Origin: Devosia equisanguinis
Lineage (GTDB): Bacteria > Pseudomonadota > Alphaproteobacteria > Rhizobiales > Devosiaceae
Assembly: GCF_900631955.1 (NCBI RefSeq)
Contig: NZ_UZWD01000009.1
Location: 62,001 to 126,000 of the forward strand
Direction of reading: 5' to 3'
Length of the DNA: 64,000 nt
Position numbers and translations under genes: made by a program. Positions 26,998-36,018 of the stretch are shown here, piece after piece (position 1 is the first letter of the stretch; every line of letters starts with the position of its first letter). Below the pieces are notes generated by a model. It saw only the letters and a list, made by a program, of their open reading frames with translations, had not been told where the DNA came from and did no database searches.

Positions 26998-27840
26998 TCA
27001 TTTGACGGAACCGGCGGTCAGGCCGGCGATGAACTGGCGGCTTAGCAGCGCGAACAGGATAAAGACGGGGACGAGACCCATCAGCGTTGCCAACATCACC
27101 GCCGGCATGTCGGAATAGTGGGTGGTGGAGAGCGTGGTCAGTGCCAGCGGAACGGTGAATTTGGTGCCGTCGCTGATGACGACGAGCGGGATCTGGAAGT
27201 CGTTCCAGGTGCTGATCAGCGTCCAGACCGCGAGTGCGGCAAGGCCCGGGCGGATGATGGGTAGAACCACGAAGACGAAGGTCGCCAGGCCCTTGGCACC
27301 GTCCATTTCCGAGGCCTCGTACAGCTCCCTGGGCACCGTGGAGCCGATATAGGTGTACATCCAGACCACGCCGAAGCCCGATGCCAGGGCGGGCAGGATC
27401 AACGGCCAATAGGTATTGAGCCAGCCGATGGCGTTCATCTGCAGGAAGAACGGGATCAGCGCCAGAGATGGCGGGAAGAACAGCGTCGCGAAGGTGACGA
27501 CCAGCACGGTTTTGTGCCCCGGCGCGCGGGTATAGCGGGAGAGCCCGTAGCCGGCGAGGGCGCTGACCAGTACCAGGCCCACAGTCTTGGGAATGGCAAC
27601 GATCAGCGAATTGATGATCGGACGGAAAGGGGGAAACACCGCCTCGATATTCTTGTAGTTCTGCACCAGATTATCGCCGAACCACAGCGGTGGCGGGAAC
27701 TGGAACACCTCGCCGATGGTGCGGGTCGCAAAAACAGCAGTCCAATAGATCGGCAGGATGAACACGATGCTGAGCAAGACGAGCGCCAGGGTGACGACAA
27801 GATTGAACCGCTTTTCGCGATTGATGAGGGAGCGGATCAT
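26998..27840 (-). CDS. Carbohydrate ABC transporter permease (MalG/UgpE family)
   Basis: A 280-residue permease with six membrane helices and the EAA loop (MDGAKGLATFVFVVLPIIRPGL) about two-thirds along. It pairs with the MalF-type permease whose stop overlaps its start by ATGA, and it is followed by the binding-protein gene 25 nt downstream. Confidence 0.9.
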   Translation of the reverse strand: MIRSLINREKRFNLVVTLALVLLSIVFILPIYWTAVFATRTIGEVFQFPPPLWFGDNLVQNYKNIEAVFPPFRPIINSLIVAIPKTVGLVLVSALAGYGLSRYTRAPGHKTVLVVTFATLFFPPSLALIPFFLQMNAIGWLNTYWPLILPALASGFGVVWMYTYIGSTVPRELYEASEMDGAKGLATFVFVVLPIIRPGLAALAVWTLISTWNDFQIPLVVISDGTKFTVPLALTTLSTTHYSDMPAVMLATLMGLVPVFILFALLSRQFIAGLTAGSVK

Positions 27841-28754
27841 GCCGAGGCTCCCCGCAGGCGTTTCAGGCCAGCCTGGTAAAGCAGGGTGAGAATGACAACC
27901 GCAGCAAAAATGTACCAGGAAACAGCGGAGCCGACGCCGAAATTGAGGCGGGTGAACGCGGTGGCGAAGAGATACATGCCCAAGGTCGTTGCCGAATTGT
28001 TGGTGCCACCCAGCCCCTGCGTCAGCACATAGGGCTCGTCGAACATCTGCAATCCGCCCAGCGTCGCGGTAATTGCCGCAAAGGCGACGGAGGGCAGCAG
28101 CAGCGGCAGGGTAATGCGGCTGAAAATGGCCCAGCGGCCAACGCCATCCATTCGGGCAGCCTCATAGATGTCGCGGGGGATGGACTGCAGCGCAGCCATG
28201 AAGATGATGATGTACCAGCCGGTCCAGCGCCACACGACAAGCAGAACGACCAGCGGCTTGATGAAGGCCTCGGAGCCGAGCCAGTCGAAATAGCTCGGCG
28301 TGCCAGTCATCGCCCCCGAGAGCAGGTTGACGATGCCGCCATTGGCCGAAAAGAACACCCTCAGCACGATGGCTGCGATCGCCGGCGCCACAAGCAGCGG
28401 CAGCAGGAACACCATGCGGAAGTAGCTTTTGCCGAAGGCGACATAGTCGTTGATCAGCACCGAAATGCCCAGCGCCAGGCCGATGGTGACCACGCTGGAC
28501 CAGAACCACAGATAGATTGTGTTGCCGATGGCCTTCTGGAACACCGGATCGCGCAGCGCCCGGCCATAATTCTCGAGCCCGACCCATTGCGGATCGGTGA
28601 AGCCGTCCCAGCGATTGAAGCCGAGATAGAGCGAGAACAGCACCGGAAAAACGGAAAAGACCAGGAAGATCAAAAGGAACGGCGCCACCGACCAGTAGAA
28701 GGCGGTGTCGCGGCGCATACGATGCAGGGTCTTGCCAGCGCGGCCAGTGGCCAT
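27837..28754 (-). CDS. Carbohydrate ABC transporter permease (MalF/UgpA family)
   Basis: A 305-residue permease with six predicted helices, the periplasmic loop DPQWVGLENYGRALRD and EAA loop MDGVGRWAIFSRITLPLLLP. It is the first gene of the minus-strand operon permease-permease-binding protein-GH2-ATPase. The ATG at 28754 follows GGAGGA; a longer upstream frame lies in the regulatory region and is not supported. Confidence 0.9.
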   Translation of the reverse strand: MATGRAGKTLHRMRRDTAFYWSVAPFLLIFLVFSVFPVLFSLYLGFNRWDGFTDPQWVGLENYGRALRDPVFQKAIGNTIYLWFWSSVVTIGLALGISVLINDYVAFGKSYFRMVFLLPLLVAPAIAAIVLRVFFSANGGIVNLLSGAMTGTPSYFDWLGSEAFIKPLVVLLVVWRWTGWYIIIFMAALQSIPRDIYEAARMDGVGRWAIFSRITLPLLLPSVAFAAITATLGGLQMFDEPYVLTQGLGGTNNSATTLGMYLFATAFTRLNFGVGSAVSWYIFAAVVILTLLYQAGLKRLRGASA

Positions 28755-28774
28755 GCTTATCCTCCGTTTTATGA

Positions 28775-28864
28775 ATTTAATAATCTGATGTTTAATGGCG
28801 CTGTCAAGATAAATTCGGCGACTTGACCGTTTCGGCTGGTGCATCTAGCATTTAATAATCTGAT
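28775..28864. promoter_or_regulatory. Two exact copies of a 15-bp operator-like sequence in a divergent promoter
   Basis: ATTTAATAATCTGAT occurs at 28775-28789 and again at 28850-28864, 75 bp apart, one copy near each divergent start codon. The core AATCTGAT(T) is nearly palindromic. The copies are much more A/T-rich than their surroundings. The likely ligand is the FCD-type GntR regulator at 30848, which would let one repressor control both the transport and the catabolic operon. Confidence 0.7.
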
Positions 28865-28877
28865 TTATGGGTGACGC

Positions 28878-30050
28878 GTGAAAATCACAGCCATCACGAC
28901 CCGCGTGGTCAATGCCGAAATGCGGAACTGGGTTTTCGTCAAGGTTGAAACCGACGAGCCCGGTCTTTTCGGCTGGGGCGAGGCAACGCTCGAATGGAAG
29001 ACGCGCGCCGTTGTCGGCGCAGTCGACGACCTTACGCCGCTTCTGCTGGGCCGGGACCCGCGCGACATCGAGCAGGCGGTGCGCGTCATGACCAAGCAAA
29101 GCTTCTGGCGTCTCGGTGCAGTGGGCATGAGCGCGGTGTCAGGCATTGAGCTGGCGCTGTGGGATATCCTGGGCAAGCACCTTGATGTCCCGGTCTGGCG
29201 ACTGCTCGGTGGCAAAGTCCGCGACAAGGTGGGCGTCTACACCCATCTCGGCATGGGCGATATGCGGGCCGTCTACGAGACCGATTCCATCGACCCGATC
29301 GTTGAGCGCGCTCGCGAAGTGGTTGAAAACGGCTATCGCGCCTTCAAGGCGGTGTTTGTCCCCTATACCCACTATCACGCACCGCTGCCGCAGGTGGACA
29401 AGGTCGCCCGCATGATGGAAGCAATGCGCGCGGCCGTGGGCGATGAGATCGAGATCATGGTGGATTTCCATGGTCGCCCGGCCTCTGCCGGAGCCGCACT
29501 GGCCTATATCGAGGCCTTGGCGCCAGCGCGTCCGATGTTCGTCGAAGAACCGGTCCCACCCGCCGATTTCGAAAGCCTCAAGCGCCTCGCCGGGCAGACC
29601 AGCGTGCCGCTGGCAACCGGTGAGCGACTGATCGACCGTACCGATTTCGAAGTGCTGTTCGCGACGGGAGCCATCGATATCGTGCAGCCCGATATCTGCC
29701 ATTGTGGCGGTCTGCTCGAGGCCAAGAAAGTCGCCGCCCGTGCCGAAACGCTGGGCATCGGTGTGGCGCCGCATAACCCGCTCGGTCCCATTGCCGGCGT
29801 CGCCGCGCTGCACTTTGCCGTTTCGACCCCGAACCATGTCATCCAAGAAGAAATGGTGGGGGCAGTGCCGTGGTATTTCGATGTCGTCCAGGGCCCGATC
29901 CGCATGGTCGACGGCTTCTGGCAGGTGCCGGATGCGCCCGGTCTCGGCATCGTTGTTGACGAGACCGAATGTGCCAAGCACCCTTTCGCCCAGGAAGTCC
30001 TGCACACCCAGAACGCCGTCATGCCCGACGGCACCATCGTGGATTGGTAA
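28878..30050 (+). CDS. Enolase-superfamily sugar-acid dehydratase, D-galactonate-dehydratase-like
   Basis: A 390-residue enzyme of the mandelate racemase/muconate lactonising group. The expected magnesium ligands are Asp196, Glu223 and Glu249. His198 (in VDFHGR) and His299 (in APHNPLGP) match the two catalytic histidines of DgoD-type galactonate dehydratases. It would convert an aldonate to a 2-keto-3-deoxy acid. The GTG start at 28878 fits the natural N-terminus MKITAITT. It opens the plus-strand catabolic operon and faces the glycoside importer. Related aldonates are possible substrates. Confidence 0.82.
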   Translation: MKITAITTRVVNAEMRNWVFVKVETDEPGLFGWGEATLEWKTRAVVGAVDDLTPLLLGRDPRDIEQAVRVMTKQSFWRLGAVGMSAVSGIELALWDILGKHLDVPVWRLLGGKVRDKVGVYTHLGMGDMRAVYETDSIDPIVERAREVVENGYRAFKAVFVPYTHYHAPLPQVDKVARMMEAMRAAVGDEIEIMVDFHGRPASAGAALAYIEALAPARPMFVEEPVPPADFESLKRLAGQTSVPLATGERLIDRTDFEVLFATGAIDIVQPDICHCGGLLEAKKVAARAETLGIGVAPHNPLGPIAGVAALHFAVSTPNHVIQEEMVGAVPWYFDVVQGPIRMVDGFWQVPDAPGLGIVVDETECAKHPFAQEVLHTQNAVMPDGTIVDW

Positions 30051-30051
30051 C

Positions 30052-30813
30052 ATGCGTCTCAGCGGCAAGATCGCCATCATCACCGGAGCGGGCAGGGGTA
30101 TCGGCGCCGCCATAGCCGAGGCCTTCATGCGCGAAGGTGCCGCGGTCGTCATTGCCGAACTGGATGAGACAAGCGGCAAGGCGACTGCGGCGCGGCTTGG
30201 GGGCGCTGCCTGGTTCATCCGCACCGATGTCACTCTCAATCAGTCGGTATCCGATTGTGTGAGCCAGGTGCTCGAGCGGTATGGCCGCATCGATATTCTG
30301 GTCAACAATGCCGGGATCAATGTCTTCCACGAGCCCTTGGAAACCTCAGATGCAGAATGGCAGCGCTGCATGGCCGTCGACCTTGAAGGCGTCTGGCGCA
30401 TGTGTCGGGCAGTGCTACCTGGCATGGTGGCGCAGCAAGCCGGCAGCATCGTCAATATCGCGTCCTCCCACAGCAGCACAATCATCCCCCATACCTTCCC
30501 CTATCCGGTCGCCAAGCATGGGCTTCTGGGGCTGACGCGGGCGCTCGGGATTGAATATGCTGGCGCCAATATTCGGGTGAACGCCATTGCGCCGGGCTAT
30601 ATCGAAACCGATCTTGCGGTGGATTACTGGAACACCTTTGCCAATCCGGCGGCGGAGCGGCAGCGCACCTATGATCTGCATCCGCCCAAGCGCATCGGCA
30701 AGCCGATGGAAGTGGCGATGACGGCGGTATTTCTCGCCAGTGACGAGGCGCCGTTCATCAATGCCACATCGATTGCCATCGACGGCGGCCGCTCTGTTCT
30801 CTACCACGAATAG
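30052..30813 (+). CDS. SDR-family oxidoreductase
   Basis: A 253-residue classical short-chain dehydrogenase: TGAGRGIG cofactor loop at about 11-18, NNAG near residue 84, and the Tyr-x-x-x-Lys pair in YPVAKHG. It starts 1 nt after the dehydratase stop. In this setting it probably oxidises a sugar to its lactone or reduces a keto intermediate; the direction cannot be read from sequence. Confidence 0.87.
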   Translation: MRLSGKIAIITGAGRGIGAAIAEAFMREGAAVVIAELDETSGKATAARLGGAAWFIRTDVTLNQSVSDCVSQVLERYGRIDILVNNAGINVFHEPLETSDAEWQRCMAVDLEGVWRMCRAVLPGMVAQQAGSIVNIASSHSSTIIPHTFPYPVAKHGLLGLTRALGIEYAGANIRVNAIAPGYIETDLAVDYWNTFANPAAERQRTYDLHPPKRIGKPMEVAMTAVFLASDEAPFINATSIAIDGGRSVLYHE

Positions 30814-30847
30814 CTGTGTCGCCCTGCGTGCCGAGAAAGGTCGCCTG

Positions 30848-31612
30848 ATGATCGAGGAAACCGTCAAGCCATTGCTGAAGCCACGCGTGCATCGACACGT
30901 GGTCAAGACGCTGGCGCAACGGATCCTGGGCAATGAGATCGCGCCCGGAGCAGTCATGCCGCCCGAGCCCGATCTCTGCCTCGATTTCAATATCAGCCGC
31001 AGTGCCGTGCGCGAGGCCATCAAGGTGCTGGGCTCCAAGGGCCTGGTGACCACGCGCCCGCGAGTCGGCACGGTGGTGCAGCCACGCGAGGCCTGGAATC
31101 TGCTCGATCCCGATCTCCTTGCCTGGTCGATGGAGCTGCAGCCCAGCGCCGAGCTCGTACTCAGCCTCATCGAAGCCCGGCAGGTGATCGAACCCGCCGC
31201 CGCGCGCTTCGCTGCCCTGAGGGCCACGGCGACCGATATTGCACCCCTAGAAGATGCTTTCGCCCGCATGAGCCGGTTCAAGGCGAACCAGGATTTCGAG
31301 GCGTTCAACAAGGCCGATATCGATTTTCACACGGCGCTGCTGCGCGCCAGCGGCAACATCGTCTTCCAGCAATTGTCCAATACTATCGGTGCGGCGCTGG
31401 CCTATTCCTTCCGCCTGACCATTTCGCGGGCGCGCGAGCCAGGCGCCTCGCTGCCCAATCATGGCGAGGTCATCGACCGTATCCGCATGCGCGACAGCGA
31501 GGGTGCCTATAATTCCATGGCTCGGCTGCTCAATATCGCCATCATCGACCTTGGCATCGGCCAGGCGGCGCCGCGGCCTGCACTCGGAGACGCATATGGG
31601 CCATCTGTTTGA
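30848..31612 (+). CDS. GntR-family transcriptional regulator, FadR/FCD type
   Basis: A 254-residue regulator. The winged helix spans residues about 15-80 (ISRSAVREAIKVLGSKGLV). The C-terminal FCD domain carries the Asp/His positions used for metal or ligand binding (IDFHTALL, LPNHGEV). The LLDPDLLAW segment joining the domains is shared with the GntR part of the fusion at 1-1338. It is embedded in the catabolic operon and is the natural candidate for the twin 15-bp sites upstream. Confidence 0.88.
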   Translation: MIEETVKPLLKPRVHRHVVKTLAQRILGNEIAPGAVMPPEPDLCLDFNISRSAVREAIKVLGSKGLVTTRPRVGTVVQPREAWNLLDPDLLAWSMELQPSAELVLSLIEARQVIEPAAARFAALRATATDIAPLEDAFARMSRFKANQDFEAFNKADIDFHTALLRASGNIVFQQLSNTIGAALAYSFRLTISRAREPGASLPNHGEVIDRIRMRDSEGAYNSMARLLNIAIIDLGIGQAAPRPALGDAYGPSV

Positions 31613-32327
31613 AGCCAAGACCGCCGTCGTCACCGGCGCGGCATCCGGGATTGGTCTTGCCACCAGCAAGGCTCTGTTGGCCGAGGGCGCCCGGGTCGTG
31701 ATCGTCGATCGCAACGAGGGCGCCATGCGCGATCTCGCCGCCGAACTCGGTCCCAACTGCCTTTTTCAGGTCACGGATCTGCTCGATCCGGCAAGCTGTG
31801 CGCGCATGGTGCCCGAGATCCTTGCCGCGGTTGGCCAGATCGATATCTTGCACTGCAATGCCGGCACCTATATCGGCGGCGATCTGTCCGAGACGACACC
31901 TGAAGCCATCGACCGCATGCTCAATCTCAACGTCAATGCGGTGATGAAGAACGTGCATGCGGCCGTTCCACACATGATCGAACGCGGCGCCGGCGACATC
32001 GTGGTCACCTGTTCGGTCGCTGGCCATTTCCCGACCTATTGGGAGCCAGTCTATTCGGGATCAAAGTGGGCCATTACCAGCTTCGTCCAGGGTATGCGCC
32101 GACAATTGCTGCCGCATGGCATCAGGGTTGCCCAAATCTCGCCTGGTCCGGTGGTCTCGGCTCTGCTTGCCGATTGGCCCGCCGAAAACCTGCGCAAGGC
32201 CCGAGAAGCGGGTGGTCTCATCGAACCAGAGGATGTTGCCGAAGCCATCGTCTTCATGCTGAGCCGCAGGCGCGCCGTGACGATCCGGGACATGATTATC
32301 CTGCCGAGCAACTTCGATCGCGTCTGA
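31596..32327 (+). CDS. SDR oxidoreductase, ribitol 2-dehydrogenase-like
   Basis: A 243-residue short-chain dehydrogenase. It has TGAASGIG (about 13-20), HCNAG in place of NNAG, a Tyr-x-x-x-Lys pair in YSGSKWA, and a C-terminus (GPVVSALLADWP, RDMIILPSNFD) that closely resembles ribitol 2-dehydrogenases. It would oxidise a polyol or sugar with NAD. It overlaps the GntR gene by 17 nt, so it belongs to the same operon. Confidence 0.8.
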   Translation: MGHLFEAKTAVVTGAASGIGLATSKALLAEGARVVIVDRNEGAMRDLAAELGPNCLFQVTDLLDPASCARMVPEILAAVGQIDILHCNAGTYIGGDLSETTPEAIDRMLNLNVNAVMKNVHAAVPHMIERGAGDIVVTCSVAGHFPTYWEPVYSGSKWAITSFVQGMRRQLLPHGIRVAQISPGPVVSALLADWPAENLRKAREAGGLIEPEDVAEAIVFMLSRRRAVTIRDMIILPSNFDRV

Positions 32328-32512
32328 TGAGGCGGTTGGGGCGCCCTGACCATGGTCATCGCCTCATCCAGTTGAATGAGGCGACAGGCCAAAAATCGGT
32401 CTAGCATCACGCCGCGGCGATGTTCGACCAGGCGCTCGCGCGTCTTTCGTGCCAATAGTGGTGCGCGCGCGCAGTGGGCTGCCAGCCTGTGGTCCGGACG
32501 GCGGAGATTTTG

Positions 32513-33487
32513 ATGAACAAGCATTTTGTCTCCATGGTCACGGCCATCATGCTGCTGATCGGCAGCATGATGGCGCTTCCCGCTTGGGCGCAGGACCGCA
32601 TTGTGGAGGCGGCTGAGGCATTCGTCGCGGCCGAGGGTTTCGAGGTGATGCCCCTGGAGCATATCGAGGGCGCGCTGGGCGATCTGCTCGGTGGCGATCC
32701 CAATGCGATGGTGCCGCTCGATGCCGATATTTCGCCGCTTGAGAAGGCCCTGTTGCTGACCGATCTGCAGGAAGAACCGCTGCCGCGTCTGCGCTACCTG
32801 CTGCGCTACAATCAGCAGACCGTCGATGGCGTCGTGCTCTCGCTGATCAGCGTCGAACGCTTCAATCTCGGCCCGGCCATTCGCGTGGAAACGGCCTTGG
32901 CCTATGGCGAGGAGAACACCGCGCCCCCCGAGGCCTTTGGTGTGGGCCCCAGCGTCATCTGGCGTTTCGTCACCCAGCCGACCGCCAAGTCCGCGGCATT
33001 GTTGCTGGCGGCGAGCCGGCGGGAGCTGACCGAGAAGTCGGCGACGCGGCGCAATTGTCTGATCCGCGCCTGCCTTTCGCTCGATACGATCGACGCGCTT
33101 GCCGACTGGCGTGAATGGCAGCCGCTCGACGCCGCACTGCCTGAGGTCGCTTATCCGCCGCTGACACCGTCGACCTTCTCGGAAGGCGAAGAGGAGTTGC
33201 GCCCGGCGGTTCTGGCGCTGCAAGTTGCCCTGGCCGCGGGCCTAGCCAGCCAAGACGCCGAAGGCATTGTGTGGAACATGCCCGAGCGCCAGGGTGGCGA
33301 GAACGAGACGCCGCTCATCGCGCTGCTGATCGATCGCAATCTCGGTCAGGATATCATGACCGACGCAGCGCTTGGTGTCGGCAAAATGGGCCTCGACAGC
33401 GAGGAATATTGGACGCGCATCGCCGGGGGCTATTTCGGCGGTCAGACCCAGTGGCAGATCACCACCGCGCAGGGCCCGTTGCGATAG
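32513..33487 (+). CDS. Uncharacterised secreted protein
   Basis: A 324-residue protein with a clear signal peptide (about 26 residues, ending PAWAQ). The mature part is acidic and has a LEKALLLTDLQEEPLPRLRY region but no family I recognise. GGAG precedes the ATG at 32513. It begins a block of uncharacterised exported proteins. The 185-nt gap before it shows no clear feature. Confidence 0.75.
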   Translation: MNKHFVSMVTAIMLLIGSMMALPAWAQDRIVEAAEAFVAAEGFEVMPLEHIEGALGDLLGGDPNAMVPLDADISPLEKALLLTDLQEEPLPRLRYLLRYNQQTVDGVVLSLISVERFNLGPAIRVETALAYGEENTAPPEAFGVGPSVIWRFVTQPTAKSAALLLAASRRELTEKSATRRNCLIRACLSLDTIDALADWREWQPLDAALPEVAYPPLTPSTFSEGEEELRPAVLALQVALAAGLASQDAEGIVWNMPERQGGENETPLIALLIDRNLGQDIMTDAALGVGKMGLDSEEYWTRIAGGYFGGQTQWQITTAQGPLR

Positions 33488-33493
33488 TCTCGC

Positions 33494-33817
33494 CTAGGGT
33501 TCGCTGCTTCTCAAATATTCCTGCAGATCGACGAGCGCATAGCTCATGGCGGCGATAAAGAGCATCAGGCTCAGCCAGATGAGTTGCAGGAGCAAGCCTT
33601 GCAGCGGCCAGCGTTGCCAGCGGCAAATGCCCCAGGCGATGATGAGCAACTGATAGCTGGCCGGATAGAGAAACAGCGCCACCACGCCAACATTATAGCC
33701 CCGCGCGCCGGCGTCACCCTGGATCGCCGAAGCCCCCATGATCCAAGGCGCCAGCAGCAACCCGGCGCCGATGGCGACAATAAGCGGAATGCCGTGAACG
33801 ATGGCGCCGCGCCCCAT
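33494..33817 (-). CDS. Small hypothetical membrane protein
   Basis: A 107-residue protein with three hydrophobic segments (IPLIVAIGAGLLLAPWIM, VVALFLYPASYQLLIIAW, LIWLSLMLFIAAM). The ATG at 33817 has AGGA at 8 nt spacing; an ATG at 33826 is possible but has no usable spacing. It is convergent with the preceding secreted protein. No family is recognised. Confidence 0.6.
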   Translation of the reverse strand: MGRGAIVHGIPLIVAIGAGLLLAPWIMGASAIQGDAGARGYNVGVVALFLYPASYQLLIIAWGICRWQRWPLQGLLLQLIWLSLMLFIAAMSYALVDLQEYLRSSEP

Positions 33818-33992
33818 GAAGCTCATCCTTTACTGTCGTTTCGCCGCCTGGCCCTCGCGGCCAAGTCGCGGTCTGCCGAGATAGGACGCCTGGCATCCTC
33901 AAAACCTTGGTCGGTTTTTGCACCAAGGTTTGGCTTACCCGATGCGTCTCATCTGAAACCGATCGGTTTGATGTGATGCAGAGGAATTCTTG

Positions 33993-34526
33993 ATGACCAT
34001 GCATTTTATGCCCTTGCACCGCCGGTTGGTCGCTTTCGTCTTTCCCCTGCTGGTGGTGATCATGGCTGGCGCCTCGACGCCGGGATTTGTCGAAGCCGGT
34101 CTGCCTTTGTGGCCGCTATTCATCTTCGCGCTGCCGGCTCTGCTGTCCCTCATCATCTGCAGCGACTACTGGAATGCCGCCATAGGTTTCAGTCAGGGGC
34201 ATATGCATTTCCGGTCCGTAGGCTATGACATTGTCGCGCCCATGCAGAAGGTGACCGAGCGGCAAAGCGGTGGCAAGGTGGTGCTCTCTGTCAGCGATTG
34301 CGAACCGCGCTATTCGTGGTGGCTGGCGCCCATGCAGGCGGTGCTCGGGGTGTTGATGCCGGGTCGTTCCCGCTATGCACACGGGCTGATGGCGACCGTG
34401 CCACTTTACAGCTTCTCGACAGCGCCGAACGATGCGGTGATGAAGGCCTATCGCCAGGCAGCCGACCTCTCGGCCGGGGCACTGAGTCACGCCCCACCGG
34501 AACCACGCCATGATCCCTCTATCTAA
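33993..34526 (+). CDS. Hypothetical membrane protein
   Basis: A 177-residue protein with two N-terminal hydrophobic segments (residues about 14-30 and 40-58) and a hydrophilic remainder. AGAGGAA precedes the ATG. It overlaps the next gene by 17 nt, forming an apparent three-gene operon to 36002. No family is recognised. Confidence 0.6.
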   Translation: MTMHFMPLHRRLVAFVFPLLVVIMAGASTPGFVEAGLPLWPLFIFALPALLSLIICSDYWNAAIGFSQGHMHFRSVGYDIVAPMQKVTERQSGGKVVLSVSDCEPRYSWWLAPMQAVLGVLMPGRSRYAHGLMATVPLYSFSTAPNDAVMKAYRQAADLSAGALSHAPPEPRHDPSI

Positions 34527-35082
34527 CCGCAACGCGTTGCGCGGCATTGCATTGGCGTTCGTGATCTCGCCAGCACTTTTGACCACGCCAGCCATGACCA
34601 AGGAAGATACGGCCATGTTTAAGCGACTTTTCCCAGGCGTCGGCAAGGCCGAATCTGTGCCTGACCTCATTGCCCTGCAAGCTGCGGCCGTAAAAGCCGT
34701 CGCTGCCGACGTCACCGATCTGCAGGATGGCACTTGGGAGGATCGCGACTGGGTCTATCTTGCGGTCAATCACGAGGTGCTGGTCGAGGACGGACGCCGC
34801 TCCAGCACCCAGGCTTCGGTCCTCGCGCGCAAGCAAGGCGCTCCCCTGGAAGATCTCGACTTTCGCCTCAGCATGAGCAGTAAGTCCCATCTGCTTGCCC
34901 TGCGGGATGCCATGGCCGCGACAGATGGTCGAACCTGGACAGTACTGGACCTGACGGTTGAACGTAGCGGACGGTATGATTTCGCCTTCAGCTATGATCC
35001 GTCACCGCGTCTCGGCGGCAATCTGCTACATTCGCCCCTCACCGGACTTCTGGACCGTTATCTCAGGGAACACGCGAAGTGA
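34510..35082 (+). CDS. Hypothetical protein resembling YezG/DUF600 immunity-like proteins
   Basis: A 190-residue protein whose C-terminal half (YDFAFSYDP followed by GNLLHSPLTG) resembles the YezG/DUF600 family, some members of which are immunity proteins. The N-terminus may be a signal-like segment, or the true start may be the ATG at 34615 (MFKRLFPG). The coding overlaps upstream and downstream favour translation coupled to its neighbours. No toxin gene is adjacent. The family match is by eye only. Confidence 0.5.
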   Translation: MIPLSNRNALRGIALAFVISPALLTTPAMTKEDTAMFKRLFPGVGKAESVPDLIALQAAAVKAVAADVTDLQDGTWEDRDWVYLAVNHEVLVEDGRRSSTQASVLARKQGAPLEDLDFRLSMSSKSHLLALRDAMAATDGRTWTVLDLTVERSGRYDFAFSYDPSPRLGGNLLHSPLTGLLDRYLREHAK

Positions 35083-36002
35083 GCCAGCCAACAGCGGCAC
35101 CACTGGCCAGCGGCGTCGAGCGCGGTACGGTCGACGCCATTTTGACCGCAGCCGAGCCTCGCCGCCTGCACACTCTTTCATCCGCCCTCAACCTGTCCCT
35201 GGCTACGTTTTTGACCCTGGGAGCGGGCCCGGCGCTTGATGGCAGCCTGGTCTGGCCCATCGCGGCAGCCATGGTGGCTGTTGCGCTCTGGCAGCTTTCG
35301 CAAAGGCTCTGGCGCGATCTCGCCATTGCGGTACTTGCACCTGCAATTGGAGGGCGCTGGGGCCAGGCCGATTTTTCCGCGGGCTGGGGCGCGGTGGACG
35401 TCGAGCGGTGGTTCGCAGATCTGTTCAGCCCTGAAGGGGCCCGCTTCACCGCCTGGCGCAGCCAAGGACGCTACCACGACGTCGACTATCGGCTGAGTGA
35501 GATGACAATCTGGCGCAAGCGTGTGAGCAACCGGCCGCGCCAGCTCGACTACGTGATGTCGGTAGAGGTGGCAGTGCCACAGGCCTTTTCTGGTCGTGTG
35601 GACCTGGTGCCACGTTCAGGTTTTGCCGGCAGAATTGACGATCTGATACGACAGGTCTCGGGCACCACCGCGCAGCGCCTTGAGGTCGATCCTGTCTTTG
35701 ACCGCGTCTTCGACACCATTGCCAACCAGTCGGCTTCCGCCGAAACCCTGCTGACGCCCGCATTTCGACAGGCCATGCTGACCCTGGCCGCTCGCCATCC
35801 CGGCCTCTATCTGACGGCGCGTTTCGAGCATGGCTGGTTCAGCCTGCGCCTGCCCATTCCGCACCTGGTCTTTGCGAGGGCGAGCCTTCTGCGCCCGCTA
35901 ACCGAAATGGCCGAGGATGCCGATGCTCTGTGGTGGGATCTCACCGTGCCGCACCGGCTTATCGAGGCGCTTATGGGCGAGCGCGATGGTCCGCTGCGCT
36001 AG
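35079..36002 (+). CDS. DUF3137 family protein
   Basis: A 307-residue protein with two hydrophobic segments near residues 38-72. The central region (DYRLSEMTIWRKR, FSGRVDLVPRSGF, LEVDPVFDRVFDT and LLTPAFRQAML) matches the DUF3137 pattern seen in predicted membrane proteins. The GTG start at 35079 overlaps the preceding stop as GTGA. The function is unknown. Confidence 0.7.
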   Translation: MSQPTAAPLASGVERGTVDAILTAAEPRRLHTLSSALNLSLATFLTLGAGPALDGSLVWPIAAAMVAVALWQLSQRLWRDLAIAVLAPAIGGRWGQADFSAGWGAVDVERWFADLFSPEGARFTAWRSQGRYHDVDYRLSEMTIWRKRVSNRPRQLDYVMSVEVAVPQAFSGRVDLVPRSGFAGRIDDLIRQVSGTTAQRLEVDPVFDRVFDTIANQSASAETLLTPAFRQAMLTLAARHPGLYLTARFEHGWFSLRLPIPHLVFARASLLRPLTEMAEDADALWWDLTVPHRLIEALMGERDGPLR

Positions 36003-36018
36003 CGGCAAGCCAGCGGGG

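Noticed and set aside
28775-28864. The duplicated 15-mer as target-site duplication or attachment repeat
   Set aside because: The 60 nt between the copies hold no mobile sequence, and the copies sit symmetrically at two promoters, which fits operators better.
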